Shown here in pieces: positions 34,363 to 42,402 of a DNA stretch of 64,000 nt (positions are counted from its first letter, which is position 1; each line of letters opens with the position of its first letter). This DNA is from Pseudomonas benzenivorans (GTDB taxonomy: Bacteria > Pseudomonadota > Gammaproteobacteria > Pseudomonadales > Pseudomonadaceae): the NCBI RefSeq assembly GCF_024397895.1, contig NZ_CP073346.1, positions 3,782,001 to 3,846,000 on the forward strand, given 5' to 3'. Below the pieces are notes generated by a model, which did not search any database, had not been told where the DNA came from, and saw nothing but the letters and a program-made list of their open reading frames with translations. A program made the translations under genes and the position numbers.

Positions 34363-35640
34363 ATGAAAGCTAAGGATCAGATTCGGTTAAACCTCGATGG
34401 CTTCGAAAGCCCAACCGGCCGCCTGTTCGTTGAGCGCGGCAACGCCAAGATCACCGACCTGTCGAAAGTCCGCCTGCTGCGCTGCGGCGTCGACACGGTG
34501 CGTCAGCTGTACCGGGGCATGATCCGCCCGGAAGTGATGGCGCTGTTCGAAACGCCGGGCGTCATGGTCGACTTTGCCGGCCAGCGCTGGCACTCGGGTC
34601 GCGTCGGCCGCGATTCGGGCTACCAGTACAAGCTGCAAAACGCCGACCTTGGGCTGATCCTGCTGATCAAGAACTTCAACGCCAAGCTCGACAACATCGG
34701 CCCGCACCTGAAGATCGAAGTGTCACCCCACGCGATCGACGCGCTGTCGCCGGAGCGGCTGCAAGAACACCTGGACCACTACGCCGACGCCGTGTTGAGC
34801 CACCTGGAAATCAACCAGTGCGCGGTCCATCTGGCGTTGGACCTGCAAGGCTGGACGCCGCCCGCCGATCTGGTCGCCCGGATGCACTGCAAGGCCCGCA
34901 CGCACCGGGATATCTCGGGAATCAGTGAGGTCAGCTGGGCGACCAAGTCGAGCGTCTACGGGCGCGGCGAAACCTCCATGTTCGGTTCGGCCGGTGGCGT
35001 GCAACTGGCCATCTACAACAAGACCGAACAGGCCCGCGCCACGGACAAGCTCGACTACTGGGAAAGCGTCTGGAAGCGGCGCGACAGCTTCGACGCAGAC
35101 GACCCCAACAACTACGACCCGGAGCAAGATGTGTGGCGGGTGGAGCTGCGCTATCACCACTCGATCATCCAGCAGTTCGCCAGCGGCTCCATTGACGTGC
35201 GGACGGGTGAGGCCATCGACACCCGCTCGTTTGCCGCCTTCTCCGGCCATCTGGACGGCCTGTGGCGCTATGGCTTGGGGCAATTCAAGCTGCTGGCTCG
35301 CCCTGGTCATTTCGAGGCGATCTGGACCCTGATTCGCGATGACGTGCGGGTCGATCTGCCGGTGGACTCCCTGCTCGATCAGACCGAGTACAAGCGCTAC
35401 TACAAAACGTCGCGGGGCTTCTCGGGCAAGAACGTGGAGCTGTTCCTGGGAAACTTCGTAAGCCTACTGGCAAGGGAGCAGGTGGGCGCAAAAAAGGCGT
35501 TCTCCACCCTAAAACAGTGGGACTGTTGGCCCGTTATACGGGATCACTACGCGGCCAAGGAAAAGACTGAGCGTGACATCTACCGGCACATAAAAGACCT
35601 GCTCGAGGAACGACAGGTGAGGTGGGGGCGTGCCGTCTGA
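34363..35640 (+). CDS. Pf-type phage replication initiation protein
   Basis: This 425-residue protein matches, from memory, the Pf1/Pf4 replication initiator (PA0727 type) in length and start (MKAKDQIRLNLDGFESPTG). Such proteins nick the plus strand to start rolling-circle replication. A His-rich pair typical of nickases is not obvious by eye; candidate Tyr residues lie in KRYYKTSRGFSG (~345-356). GGAGAACTG precedes the ATG. The TGA stop overlaps the integrase start, so the two are coupled. It appears full length. Confidence 0.87.
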   Translation: MKAKDQIRLNLDGFESPTGRLFVERGNAKITDLSKVRLLRCGVDTVRQLYRGMIRPEVMALFETPGVMVDFAGQRWHSGRVGRDSGYQYKLQNADLGLILLIKNFNAKLDNIGPHLKIEVSPHAIDALSPERLQEHLDHYADAVLSHLEINQCAVHLALDLQGWTPPADLVARMHCKARTHRDISGISEVSWATKSSVYGRGETSMFGSAGGVQLAIYNKTEQARATDKLDYWESVWKRRDSFDADDPNNYDPEQDVWRVELRYHHSIIQQFASGSIDVRTGEAIDTRSFAAFSGHLDGLWRYGLGQFKLLARPGHFEAIWTLIRDDVRVDLPVDSLLDQTEYKRYYKTSRGFSGKNVELFLGNFVSLLAREQVGAKKAFSTLKQWDCWPVIRDHYAAKEKTERDIYRHIKDLLEERQVRWGRAV

Positions 35641-36638
35641 TGGCGATCCACCAACTGCCAGACGGACGTTGGAAGGTCGATGTAGAGCCCATCAAGGGCA
35701 AGCGCTTTCGCAAGACGTTCAAGACCAAGGGGGAAGCCCTGCGGTTCGAGTCGACCTGCCGTAGCAAAATGATCGTCGATGCGGATTGGTCGCCGCGACC
35801 TAAAGACAAACGTCGCCTCTCCGAGCTGGTGAAGCTTTGGTACGAGATGCACGGTGTTGCGCTCTCTGATGGACTTCGCAGGTTCGCCATTCTCAAGGCT
35901 GCCGCTGAGTTCATGGGTGACCCGATCGCCAGTAAGGTGGATGGCGCTGCGATCGCCACGGTTCGCGCCCGCTGGCTCGCCCTGGGTGTTACAGGTAAGA
36001 CTGCCAACAATCGGCTCGGCTATCTGAAATCCGTGTACAACGAGCTGCACAAGCTCGACGTGCTCGACTTCCCTTGTCCCTTCACCCGCATCAAGCCCAT
36101 TCGGTTGCAGGAAAGGCCGTTGGCCTACCTGACCAAGCCGCAGATAGCCGAGTTGCTGGGGGCTCTACGGAATCGCGATACGGCCCCACACACCTACATG
36201 GTCGCGGTGATCTGCCTTTCTACTGGGGCGCGATGGGGGGAGGCTCAGGCTTTGACCCCGGAAAGGATCGGCGCGGGGGTTATAACCTTTGCCAACACCA
36301 AGTCGAAGCGGGTGAGGGCGGTTCCGGTGGCGCCTGCCCTGGTGGAGTCGATCCAAGCGCATTGGCGCGAGCATGGACCGTTCAGCAACTGTATAGGGGT
36401 GTTCCGCAAGGTGCTGCTCGAAACCTCGATCAAACCGCCCAAGGGGCAATCCAGCCACATCCTCCGCCACACCTTCGCGGCTCACTTCATCATGGGCGGT
36501 GGGCATATCGTGACGCTGAAAGAGATCCTGGGGCATGCCTCGCTGAGCATGACGATGCGGTACGCACACCTGGCGCCTGAGCATTTGCATGATGCAATCA
36601 GATTGGGCCCTCTCGCGGGGAGTGGCCTAATGCCATGA
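35640..36638 (+). CDS. Tyrosine site-specific integrase
   Basis: This 332-residue integrase inserts and excises the element at tRNA-Gly. Catalytic residues are visible: Arg in LSTGARWGEAQAL (~residue 202), HxxR in SSHILRHTFAAHF (~277-280), the later His/Trp region, and Tyr in MTMRYAHLAPEHL (~312). The N-terminal arm-binding domain (MAIHQLPDGRWKVDVEP, KGKRFRKTFKTKGEALRF) is intact. The start at 35640 overlaps the replication gene's stop. It resembles the Pf integrase PA0728. It is the last phage-type gene before the right attachment site apart from a small membrane protein gene. Confidence 0.93.
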   Translation: MAIHQLPDGRWKVDVEPIKGKRFRKTFKTKGEALRFESTCRSKMIVDADWSPRPKDKRRLSELVKLWYEMHGVALSDGLRRFAILKAAAEFMGDPIASKVDGAAIATVRARWLALGVTGKTANNRLGYLKSVYNELHKLDVLDFPCPFTRIKPIRLQERPLAYLTKPQIAELLGALRNRDTAPHTYMVAVICLSTGARWGEAQALTPERIGAGVITFANTKSKRVRAVPVAPALVESIQAHWREHGPFSNCIGVFRKVLLETSIKPPKGQSSHILRHTFAAHFIMGGGHIVTLKEILGHASLSMTMRYAHLAPEHLHDAIRLGPLAGSGLMP

Positions 36639-36672
36639 TAATGGCGCTTCAAAATTGACCGGTTGAGGGTTT

Positions 36673-37140
36673 ATGGACAAACACAAAAGGCTGTATCAGG
36701 AGCTCATCATTGCTGTCGCCTTGGGGAGCATGCCTGCCTTTATTGCTTACTGGTCTGGAGGGGTTGAGTTGCTGGATTCTGTTGTTAAGGCTCAGATGCC
36801 ACCTGAATCAGTGCTCTGGTATTCGTTCTTCTTGCCGGCACCTTATCTTGTGGCTGTGATTTTTGATCGCTATGTCTGGAAGAGAACAGATTTGATGAGG
36901 GCTCGTTCGGCTTTCTGGCGCTCTACTTGGGCAGAGATTGGGACTGCACTTCATTCTTTGTGGCGCGTACTGACTGGGCTTCTCCTGGCTATTCCTGTTC
37001 TTTGGGCCAGGTATGAGCCTGAAACGTTTCAGTTCTCGAAGGTGGGATTCTTCATCATCTTGGGGTTGGCACTACTGGCGCAGTGCTGGTTCTTTTCTCT
37101 GGGGAGAGGTTTGCTTGAAGGGCGGGCGCATCAGCGCTAG
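36673..37140 (+). CDS. Hypothetical inner-membrane protein at the element's right end
   Basis: A 155-residue product has about four hydrophobic segments (ELIIAVALGSMPAFIAYWSG; SVLWYSFFLPAPYLVAVIF; RVLTGLLLAIPVLWA; KVGFFIILGLALLAQCWFF) separated by short charged loops (RYVWKRTDLMRAR). GAGGG lies before the ATG. AT-richer codon use than the host points to acquired cargo. It lies between the integrase gene and the attachment site, a usual place for accessory genes. No family recognised; superinfection exclusion or phage defence are possible roles but unproven. Confidence 0.7.
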   Translation: MDKHKRLYQELIIAVALGSMPAFIAYWSGGVELLDSVVKAQMPPESVLWYSFFLPAPYLVAVIFDRYVWKRTDLMRARSAFWRSTWAEIGTALHSLWRVLTGLLLAIPVLWARYEPETFQFSKVGFFIILGLALLAQCWFFSLGRGLLEGRAHQR

Positions 37141-37159
37141 CTGCTTCCTCTTTCCAAGC

Positions 37160-37179
37160 CTTTCGACACATTTTCGACA
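37160..37179. repeat. TTTTCGACA-type repeats, possible integrase arm sites (right)
   Basis: CTTTCGACA (37160-37168) and TTTTCGACA (37171-37179) lie ~56-75 bp from the right attachment repeat and match the pair near the left end. Confidence 0.45.
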
Positions 37180-37199
37180 CCGGAAAGGCTGGAAACGAA

Positions 37200-37223
37200 A
37201 AAGCCCTGTAAAAACAGGGCTTT
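37200..37223. terminator. Bidirectional hairpin terminator downstream of tRNA-Gly
   Basis: AAAGCCCTG (37200-37208) pairs with CAGGGCTTT (37215-37223). T-rich sequence follows on both strands. It can end the tRNA transcript (minus) and the element's plus-strand genes. Confidence 0.85.
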
Positions 37224-37234
37224 ATCTTTTGGAT

Positions 37235-37262
37235 TCTGGAGCGGGCGAAGGGAATCGAACCC
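37235..37262 (-). repeat. Attachment-site repeat, right (within intact tRNA-Gly)
   Basis: This is the 28-bp partner of 31548-31575. It supplies the 3' end of the intact tRNA, so integration preserved the gene. Confidence 0.9.
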
Positions 37263-37310
37263 TCGTCATGAGCTTGGGAAGCTCAGGTAATGCCATTATA
37301 CGACGCCCGC
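37237..37310 (-). tRNA. tRNA-Gly (anticodon CCC)
   Basis: A 74-nt cloverleaf reads on the minus strand with acceptor GCGGGCG pairing CGCCCGC, then T and an encoded CCA. The anticodon stem TGAGC/GCTCA encloses loop TTCCCAA, giving anticodon CCC. The T-arm GAGGG-TTCGATT-CCCTT is typical. It is the integration site of the Pf-like element, which ends in its 3' half. Confidence 0.95.
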
Positions 37311-37409
37311 TTTTGCGGGTGACTTTGTACCAGAGTTCGCGGATGAAATGAAGCCCGCACCGAGGGCAATGTGCTGCGCCCCGGTACGACTGCGGCTCGA
37401 TGTCGTGCT

Positions 37410-38294
37410 TCATACGGCGACGGCGTGCTGGATTTCGGATTGCGGACGATGGGCCGGTTCGCGCAAGGCGGGGCCTTGCAGGAAGCCCAGCAACACGTCG
37501 CGGGTCTGCGTCCAGGCCGTTTTGTGTTCCATGTCGAGAAAGTGCCCGGCATTGTCGACGGTGGCGAACTGGCAGTCGTCGAGGTGCTCGGCGAACAGGC
37601 GCACGTCCTGGGGCGAGGTGTACTCGTCGTGTTCGCCATTGACGAACAGCAGGGGGATGTCGATCGCCGCCAGGCACTCCATCTGGCAGTGGTTTTCCAG
37701 GTGCACCACCTGATTCACGTGGGCATACATCTGCCGGTATTCGTGTTCGTCCAGGCTGCTGATATGCCGATGATTGAAGCGCTTGAACAGCGAGGGCAGG
37801 TGTTTGCCGATGGTGTTGTTGACCAGGTGGCCGAGGCCCACGCCATCCACGGCCTGCAGGCTGATCAGGCCCTTCTGCAGGTAGTCGAGCATGGGCGCGT
37901 TGAGCAGCGGCGAGAAGGAGGTGATCACTGCCTTCTCCAGGCGTGCCGGGCGTTGCGACAGGGCCATCATGGCCGGTACGCCGCCCCAGGAGAACGACTG
38001 CAGGTAGTCGACTTTGAAGCGCTCGATCAGCTCGAGAAGGATGTAGGCCTCGTCCTCCTTGGTGATCGGCCGGACGTTGCTGTTGTGCGCCTTCGACTGG
38101 CCCGCGTAGGGCTGGTCGTAGAGCACCACGTTGAACTGCGGATGCAGGTATTTCAGGGTCTGGGCGAATGCGGCGGTGGTGGCCAGCGAGCCGTTGACCA
38201 GGATGATGGTCTTGCGTGCGGTGGGGCTGGCGTAAAACTCGGTGTGAACCTTGAAGTTCCCTTGAACATCGACGACAGCGATAGCTGGCTTCAT
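37410..38294 (-). CDS. phaG: (R)-3-hydroxydecanoyl-ACP:CoA transacylase PhaG
   Basis: This 294-residue alpha/beta hydrolase-fold enzyme diverts 3-hydroxyacyl chains from fatty-acid synthesis to CoA (or frees them) for medium-chain polyhydroxyalkanoate. It matches PhaG as I recall it in start (MKPAIAVVDVQGNFKVHTEFY), LVNGSLATTAAFAQT, LYDQPYAGQSK and HLPSLFKRFNHRHISSLD. The nucleophile Ser102 is in SFSWGG; Asp in NGEHDEYTS and His in AGHFLDME complete the triad. It is closer to PhaG than to RhlA, its relative. AGGAGG precedes ATG 38294. It stands alone, beside the tRNA-Gly gene. Confidence 0.92.
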   Translation of the reverse strand: MKPAIAVVDVQGNFKVHTEFYASPTARKTIILVNGSLATTAAFAQTLKYLHPQFNVVLYDQPYAGQSKAHNSNVRPITKEDEAYILLELIERFKVDYLQSFSWGGVPAMMALSQRPARLEKAVITSFSPLLNAPMLDYLQKGLISLQAVDGVGLGHLVNNTIGKHLPSLFKRFNHRHISSLDEHEYRQMYAHVNQVVHLENHCQMECLAAIDIPLLFVNGEHDEYTSPQDVRLFAEHLDDCQFATVDNAGHFLDMEHKTAWTQTRDVLLGFLQGPALREPAHRPQSEIQHAVAV

Positions 38295-38698
38295 GGTGCT
38301 TCCTCCTGGCGCAAGTAGGCTTGGCAAGCGGCGGGACAGCACCGTTTGCCGGACTAAGTAGGACAGTTAGGAAAGCGCCTGGACGTGACAACGCGATGTC
38401 AGGCTGGGGGATTTTATAAGTTATTTATTTTCAATCAGTTAGGGCCGAAATAGAGCATCCGCCCCAGCCTTTTTGCAGGGCTGGAGAGGCGTCGTGTAAC
38501 CAGGCAGGAACCCATTTCGCGCAGCGCGCAAACAACCGAAAGAACTATTGGTTGGCCTCGGTGACCAGTTGGTCATCAAGAGACCTTATGGTTCGATTAA
38601 ACCAGTGGCGTCGTGACGCTTGCAAGCCGCCATGTCACTTCACTGGCTACCGTTCGTCGGCAAGCGCGACGGCCTTGTGACCAATTCAGCGACAGGCG
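38295..38698. other. Intergenic region upstream of phaG
   Basis: No gene is seen in ~400 bases. It holds an AT-rich block around 38410-38435 (TATAAAAT on the minus strand) that could be the phaG promoter. Nothing else is recognised. Confidence 0.5.
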
Positions 38699-39403
38699 TC
38701 AGGCGCTCGCGAAGCTGGCGACTTCTTCGGTCGTCAGGACGCGGTACTGGCCGGGGGCGAGCGCGGGGTCGAGCTGGATCGCCCCCACGCTGAGGCGGTG
38801 CAGGCCGATGACCTTGTTCTGGAAGTGGCCGAACATGCGCTTGACCTGGTGGTAGCGCCCTTCGTGCAGGGTCAGGCGGGCCTGGCGTGGTGCGAGAATC
38901 TGCAGCTGCGCTGGCAGGGTGACCAGGTCCTCGAACGCGAAGTACAGGCCGCGGGCGAACACCTCGACGCAGGCCGGTTCGATCGGGTCTTCGGTCTCCA
39001 CCAGGTAGACCTTGGGCTGTTTGCTTTTCGGCAGGGTCACCCGGCGCGACCATTGGCCATCGTTGGTGATCAGCAGCAGGCCGCTGGTGTTGAGGTCGAG
39101 ACGCCCGGCCAGGTGCAGGTCGTGCTTGTCCGGTTCGTCGAGCAGGTCGAGTACGGTGCGGTGCTCCGGATGGGCGGTGGCGCTGACCACGCCGACCGGC
39201 TTGTGCAGCATGAAGTAGCGCGCGCACTTGCCGGCCTGGAGCACTTCGCCGTCGCTCATTTCGACCCGGCTGAACACGCTGACCTCGCTGCGCCCGTCGC
39301 GACTGATCCGGCCGTCCAGGCGCACGTTGCCACTGGCGAGCAGGTGACGCGCCGCCTGGCGGTTGAAGCGCGGCAGGTTGCTGAGGAAACGGTCCAGGCG
39401 CAT
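38699..39403 (-). CDS. rsuA: 16S rRNA pseudouridine synthase (RsuA family)
   Basis: This 234-residue enzyme isomerises a uridine (position 516 in E. coli 16S rRNA). An N-terminal S4-like RNA-binding region (MRLDRFLSNLPRFNRQAARHLL) is followed by the catalytic Asp motif AGRLDLNTSGLLL (~residues 100-112) and the C-terminal GRYHQVKRMFG. ATG 39403 follows the CWC gene's stop by two bases with no Shine-Dalgarno, so translation is probably coupled. The long in-frame upstream extension is not conserved. It is last of the three-gene set with the diguanylate cyclase. Confidence 0.92.
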   Translation of the reverse strand: MRLDRFLSNLPRFNRQAARHLLASGNVRLDGRISRDGRSEVSVFSRVEMSDGEVLQAGKCARYFMLHKPVGVVSATAHPEHRTVLDLLDEPDKHDLHLAGRLDLNTSGLLLITNDGQWSRRVTLPKSKQPKVYLVETEDPIEPACVEVFARGLYFAFEDLVTLPAQLQILAPRQARLTLHEGRYHQVKRMFGHFQNKVIGLHRLSVGAIQLDPALAPGQYRVLTTEEVASFASA

Positions 39404-39405
39404 GG

Positions 39406-39633
39406 TCAGTCGGTATCGGTATCGGTATCGGTCGCTGCGTTGGGCGGCAGGCCTTGGGCGCAGCGCGGGCAGAGGCAGGCGCGGTTGCGCTGCGCCGCGG
39501 GCAGGCGCTCGAGCACGCTGCGCTCGAGGGGCGCGTCGAAGCACCAGCAATGGGTCACCGGCGTCTGCGAGTCGGCCTGCGCGCATCCATTGCGCTGACC
39601 GCAGAGCGGGCAGAGTGTGGTGGGGTTGATCAT
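39406..39633 (-). CDS. Cysteine-rich CWC-type small protein
   Basis: This 75-residue protein has paired Cys motifs (LCPLCGQRNGC, HCWCFDAP, ACLCPRCAQG) with the CWC tripeptide of the Cys-rich CWC family, probably a zinc-binding fold of unknown function. ATG 39633 overlaps the diguanylate cyclase stop (ATGA). The C-terminus is a Thr-Asp run (TDTDTDTD) encoded by a hexanucleotide repeat. The gene sits between the cyclase and rsuA, all coupled. Confidence 0.8.
   Translation of the reverse strand: MINPTTLCPLCGQRNGCAQADSQTPVTHCWCFDAPLERSVLERLPAAQRNRACLCPRCAQGLPPNAATDTDTDTD
39410..39431. repeat. Hexanucleotide microsatellite (TCGGTA)
   Basis: 3.7 copies of TCGGTA encode the Thr-Asp tail of the CWC-type protein on the minus strand and lie where the rsuA ribosome-binding site would be. 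Copy changes keep frame. Confidence 0.85.
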
Positions 39634-41102
39634 GTGTGGTCTTCGCACAGGCGGTTGCGGCCGGACTGCTTGGCCCGGTACAGGGCGCGGTCGGCGCGGC
39701 CGATCAGCTGATCGAGGGCGTCGCCCGCGTGCAGTTCGGCCAGGCCGATGCTGGTGGTGACCTGCAATTCGCTGCCGGCGTGGCTGAAGCGGTTCTGCTC
39801 GGTGTGCAGGCGGATCTTCTCCGCCAGCTGGCGCGCCCGCTCGGGCGTGCTGTCCTTGAGCAGGACGATGAACTCCTCACCGCCCCAGCGGCAGATGATG
39901 TCCGACTGGCGCAGGTCGTCCTGCAGCTGGGCGGAGAAACCGCGCAACACCTCGTCGCCGGCCAGGTGGCCGTGGGTGTCGTTGAGCTGTTTGAAGTGGT
40001 CGAGATCGAGCAGCAGCGCGCACAGCGGCCCCTGGTTGCGTCGCGCCTCCAGGATCGCCTGATTGGCCAGCAGCTCGAAACCGCGGCGATTGGGCAGTTC
40101 GGTCAGCGCGTCGGTGGTGGCCAGGGCGGCGATGCGCGTCTGGTGGCGGCGCAGGACGATGCTGACGAGGCCCAGGACCGCGGCGGTCACCAGCAGGCAG
40201 ATCAGCAGGTTCAGGTAGAGCGAACGGCGGATGTCGGCGACGGCGCCAGTCTCCTGTTTGTCGACGAACAGGTACCAGTTCAGCTCGGGAATGAAGCGCA
40301 CGTTGAGGAAGTGCCCGCGATCCTGTTCCTCGTAGCTGTAGTTACCGTCCTGAAGCTGTTGCTGCTGGGCCAGTAGCTCCTTCAATCCGGGTATTTCGCG
40401 GAGCGCCTGGCCGCTCCGGGCCCCCTGGGGACCGCCGCTGGCGCCGGTGAGGGCGATACGGCCGCTGGCGTCGACGAAATACACGCTGCGCTCGTAGCGC
40501 TGCTGGTAGGCGTCGATCAGCTGAACCACCGCATCCACGGTCAGGCCCACGCCGGTGGCGCCGATGAAGCGCTGCTGGTAGTCGAACACCTGGTAGTTGA
40601 TGAACACGGTCAGGCGGTCCCGGTTGGCCATGTCGACATCGACGTTGATCTCGTAGGGCGCGGCCATGTCGCGTACCCGGAAGTACCAGGCATCGCGCGG
40701 CGTGTTCTCCTGCACCTGCTTGAGCACGCCCTTGGCCTGGTAGTAGGCGCGCGTTTTTTCCGAGACGAAGAAGCTGGTGACCGTGCCGTATTGGCTCTGG
40801 ACCTCGCGCAGGTAGCGGGTCATCTGCTCGACGTCCTGCTCCCCGGCCATGACCCAGTCGCGCACAAAGGTATCGCGGGCCATCATCGAGGCGATCAGCA
40901 CGGGACGCACCAGGTCCTTCTGGATCTCGGAGTAGACGTTGTCCGAGGTCAGCGGCAGCTCGGTGTTGACGATGCTGGCGCGAATCGAGTCGAGGGCCGC
41001 GTAGTAGCTGACCAGCGAGGTGGCGAGAAAGCCGCTGCCGAGCAAGAGCAGCAAGAGCAGGACCAGGGAGCGGCGGCTGGTTTTCGTGGTGGCGAGGGGC
41101 AT
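39630..41102 (-). CDS. Sensor diguanylate cyclase (dCache/PAS-like sensor + GGDEF)
   Basis: This 490-residue inner-membrane enzyme makes c-di-GMP. One TM segment (~12-32) precedes a ~255-residue periplasmic double-Cache-like sensor, and a second TM spans ~295-317. The GGDEF domain has GGEEF at 407-411 and an inhibitory RxxD site (RQSD, 398-401), so product feedback is expected. The signature NRRGFELL/DLDHFKQLND is intact. It is coupled to the CWC-type gene by an ATGA overlap. Its product could drive the PilZ-bearing cellulose synthase encoded 2.5 kb away. Confidence 0.93.
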   Translation of the reverse strand: MPLATTKTSRRSLVLLLLLLLGSGFLATSLVSYYAALDSIRASIVNTELPLTSDNVYSEIQKDLVRPVLIASMMARDTFVRDWVMAGEQDVEQMTRYLREVQSQYGTVTSFFVSEKTRAYYQAKGVLKQVQENTPRDAWYFRVRDMAAPYEINVDVDMANRDRLTVFINYQVFDYQQRFIGATGVGLTVDAVVQLIDAYQQRYERSVYFVDASGRIALTGASGGPQGARSGQALREIPGLKELLAQQQQLQDGNYSYEEQDRGHFLNVRFIPELNWYLFVDKQETGAVADIRRSLYLNLLICLLVTAAVLGLVSIVLRRHQTRIAALATTDALTELPNRRGFELLANQAILEARRNQGPLCALLLDLDHFKQLNDTHGHLAGDEVLRGFSAQLQDDLRQSDIICRWGGEEFIVLLKDSTPERARQLAEKIRLHTEQNRFSHAGSELQVTTSIGLAELHAGDALDQLIGRADRALYRAKQSGRNRLCEDHT

Positions 41103-41477
41103 GCGGCGTTCGCGTTCTGTGCGGCGATGGGTGGCGCCATGCTAGCTTGCCGCGGCCTTGGCGTCATTGCTCGCAGGCTCCAGTTTCCGACATGCGCCCG
41201 AACTGTCGCGTCCGCAGCCTGGCGATTGCATGGCTGCGCTCGTGTCCTGCGGTGGATGAAAGCCCACGCGACCCGCCCCGGGTCTGCGCATCCGCCGTTG
41301 TGGGCGACGGCACGGTTTCCGGGGTAGGGCATCTGTCGGCCACTCTGCAACACCTTGTCATGGATGCGCCGGCTGCCAACGCGGCACCAGATGGAGACTG
41401 CGTTGGTCAGATGCAGTGGGAGCGATCCCAGGTGTCGGCTGCGGTCGGCGAGGTGCCAGAGACCGGAGGAGTCCGCG
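41103..41477. other. Divergent intergenic region, cyclase / lipoprotein
   Basis: No gene supported in ~375 bases; promoters for both flanking genes are expected. No clear operator is seen. Confidence 0.5.
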
Positions 41478-41954
41478 ATGCTTTACAAATACATGCTTGC
41501 AGCGGTGCTGGGACTTTCCATGACCGGTTGCGCGGTATATGGCGGCGGTTATGACCATGGCTACCGGGGCCATGACCGTTACTACCCGAGCAACCGCTAC
41601 CAGGTGCAGCGTTACCCGGTGTACGTAGCGCCGCGCTATTACAGTCATGACGCACGGCATTACGACTCCCACCGGCATGACGACAAGCGCTATGACGGCC
41701 GCCGATACGACCAGCGTCGCTATCTGCCGGCGCCTTCGCCGCGCATGCTCCATGATGAGCGGCGCGCCGTTAAGCGCATCGACGGGCGCCGCGACCACCG
41801 CTTCGACCGGCGCCGCGCCTATCGTTCCGCCGAACCCCGCCCAGGCTGGCGCGGCCAGCACCTCAAGTTGCAGGAGCGCACCCCGCGCTACCAGGGGCGA
41901 CACGAGGGGCGACACAAGGGACGGCGCGATGGGCGGCGTCGGCACGGCTATTAG
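41478..41954 (+). CDS. Small basic lipoprotein, Tyr/His/Arg-rich
   Basis: A 158-residue product has a lipoprotein signal (LAAVLGLSMTGC, Cys ~18). The mature part is low-complexity, first Tyr-rich (YGGGYDHGYRGHDRYYPSNRY) and then strongly basic with RRYD/DRR and GRH repeats. GGAGGAGTCC precedes the ATG. Such sequences bind acidic polymers or sit in the cell envelope. Position upstream of the cellulose operon may be coincidence. No family function is known to me. Confidence 0.75.
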   Translation: MLYKYMLAAVLGLSMTGCAVYGGGYDHGYRGHDRYYPSNRYQVQRYPVYVAPRYYSHDARHYDSHRHDDKRYDGRRYDQRRYLPAPSPRMLHDERRAVKRIDGRRDHRFDRRRAYRSAEPRPGWRGQHLKLQERTPRYQGRHEGRHKGRRDGRRRHGY

Positions 41955-42402
41955 GGGCTGGCCGGTCGATTCACTGAGCGAGTTGCTCGGTGTGCGGCAC
42001 GGTTGTGCCCTGGTCGCGAGGTCCGGCCCACGCAAGGCTCGATTGACCTTCAGGCCTGATGTCAGCTGATGTGACGCCGCGGCGGATAACGTTGCGACCA
42101 TACGCACCGCGCCGCGCATCACGGTGCTCATTCGGGCGAATGAGTCGCGCACACCCCGTGGAACCCTGCTCTTCACTCCGCGAATGCAGCCTGGCGGCAA
42201 GCTTTGTGCCTCCAAGTGAGCAGGCATGTCCCCGGCATAGTGGGGCGGTGTTGAAATTGATGGCACCTTGATATTAAATGCCGTCGCGTTATCTAATTGA
42301 CGCTACTCAATAATAATTCAAGCGACTCGCTATTTTATTGACGCCCTAATATTGGCGTTTATTCCTAAGTCGCTGCCTCTATGCATTCGGAATCATCTGC
42401 GC
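41955..42402. other. Intergenic region upstream of the cellulose operon
   Basis: No gene is supported. The right third is AT-rich and contains the FleQ-like repeats at 42288-42342 and the inverted repeat ACGCC/GGCGT (42341-42358). Confidence 0.5.
42288..42342. promoter_or_regulatory. Two FleQ-like boxes upstream of wssA
   Basis: GTTATCTAATTGAC (42288-42301) and GCTATTTTATTGAC (42329-42342) agree at 11 of 14 bases and are spaced 41 bp apart. They resemble the FleQ box (GTCAATAAATTGAC-type) bound by the c-di-GMP-responsive regulator FleQ in pseudomonads. Confidence 0.45.

Larger units (their letters stand above)
31548..37262 (+). mobile_element. Pf-like (inovirus-related) integrative element in tRNA-Gly, lacking virion genes
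   Basis: A 28-bp direct repeat (31548-31575 and 37235-37262), which is the 3' end of tRNA-Gly, bounds ~5.7 kb. Inside are a repressor, an excisionase-like gene, two small early-type genes, a hairpin cluster, a Pf-type replication initiator and a tyrosine integrase. From memory this order parallels the early and late ends of P. aeruginosa Pf prophages (PA0717-0719, PA0727, PA0728). The ssDNA-binding, coat, adsorption and Zot-like genes that should sit between 33906 and 34363 are absent. Three unrecognised genes are carried at the flanks. Confidence 0.82.

Noticed and set aside
37410..38294. RhlA (rhamnolipid precursor synthesis) for the alpha/beta hydrolase
   Set aside because: N-terminal and central motifs fit PhaG better, and no rhlB lies next to it.
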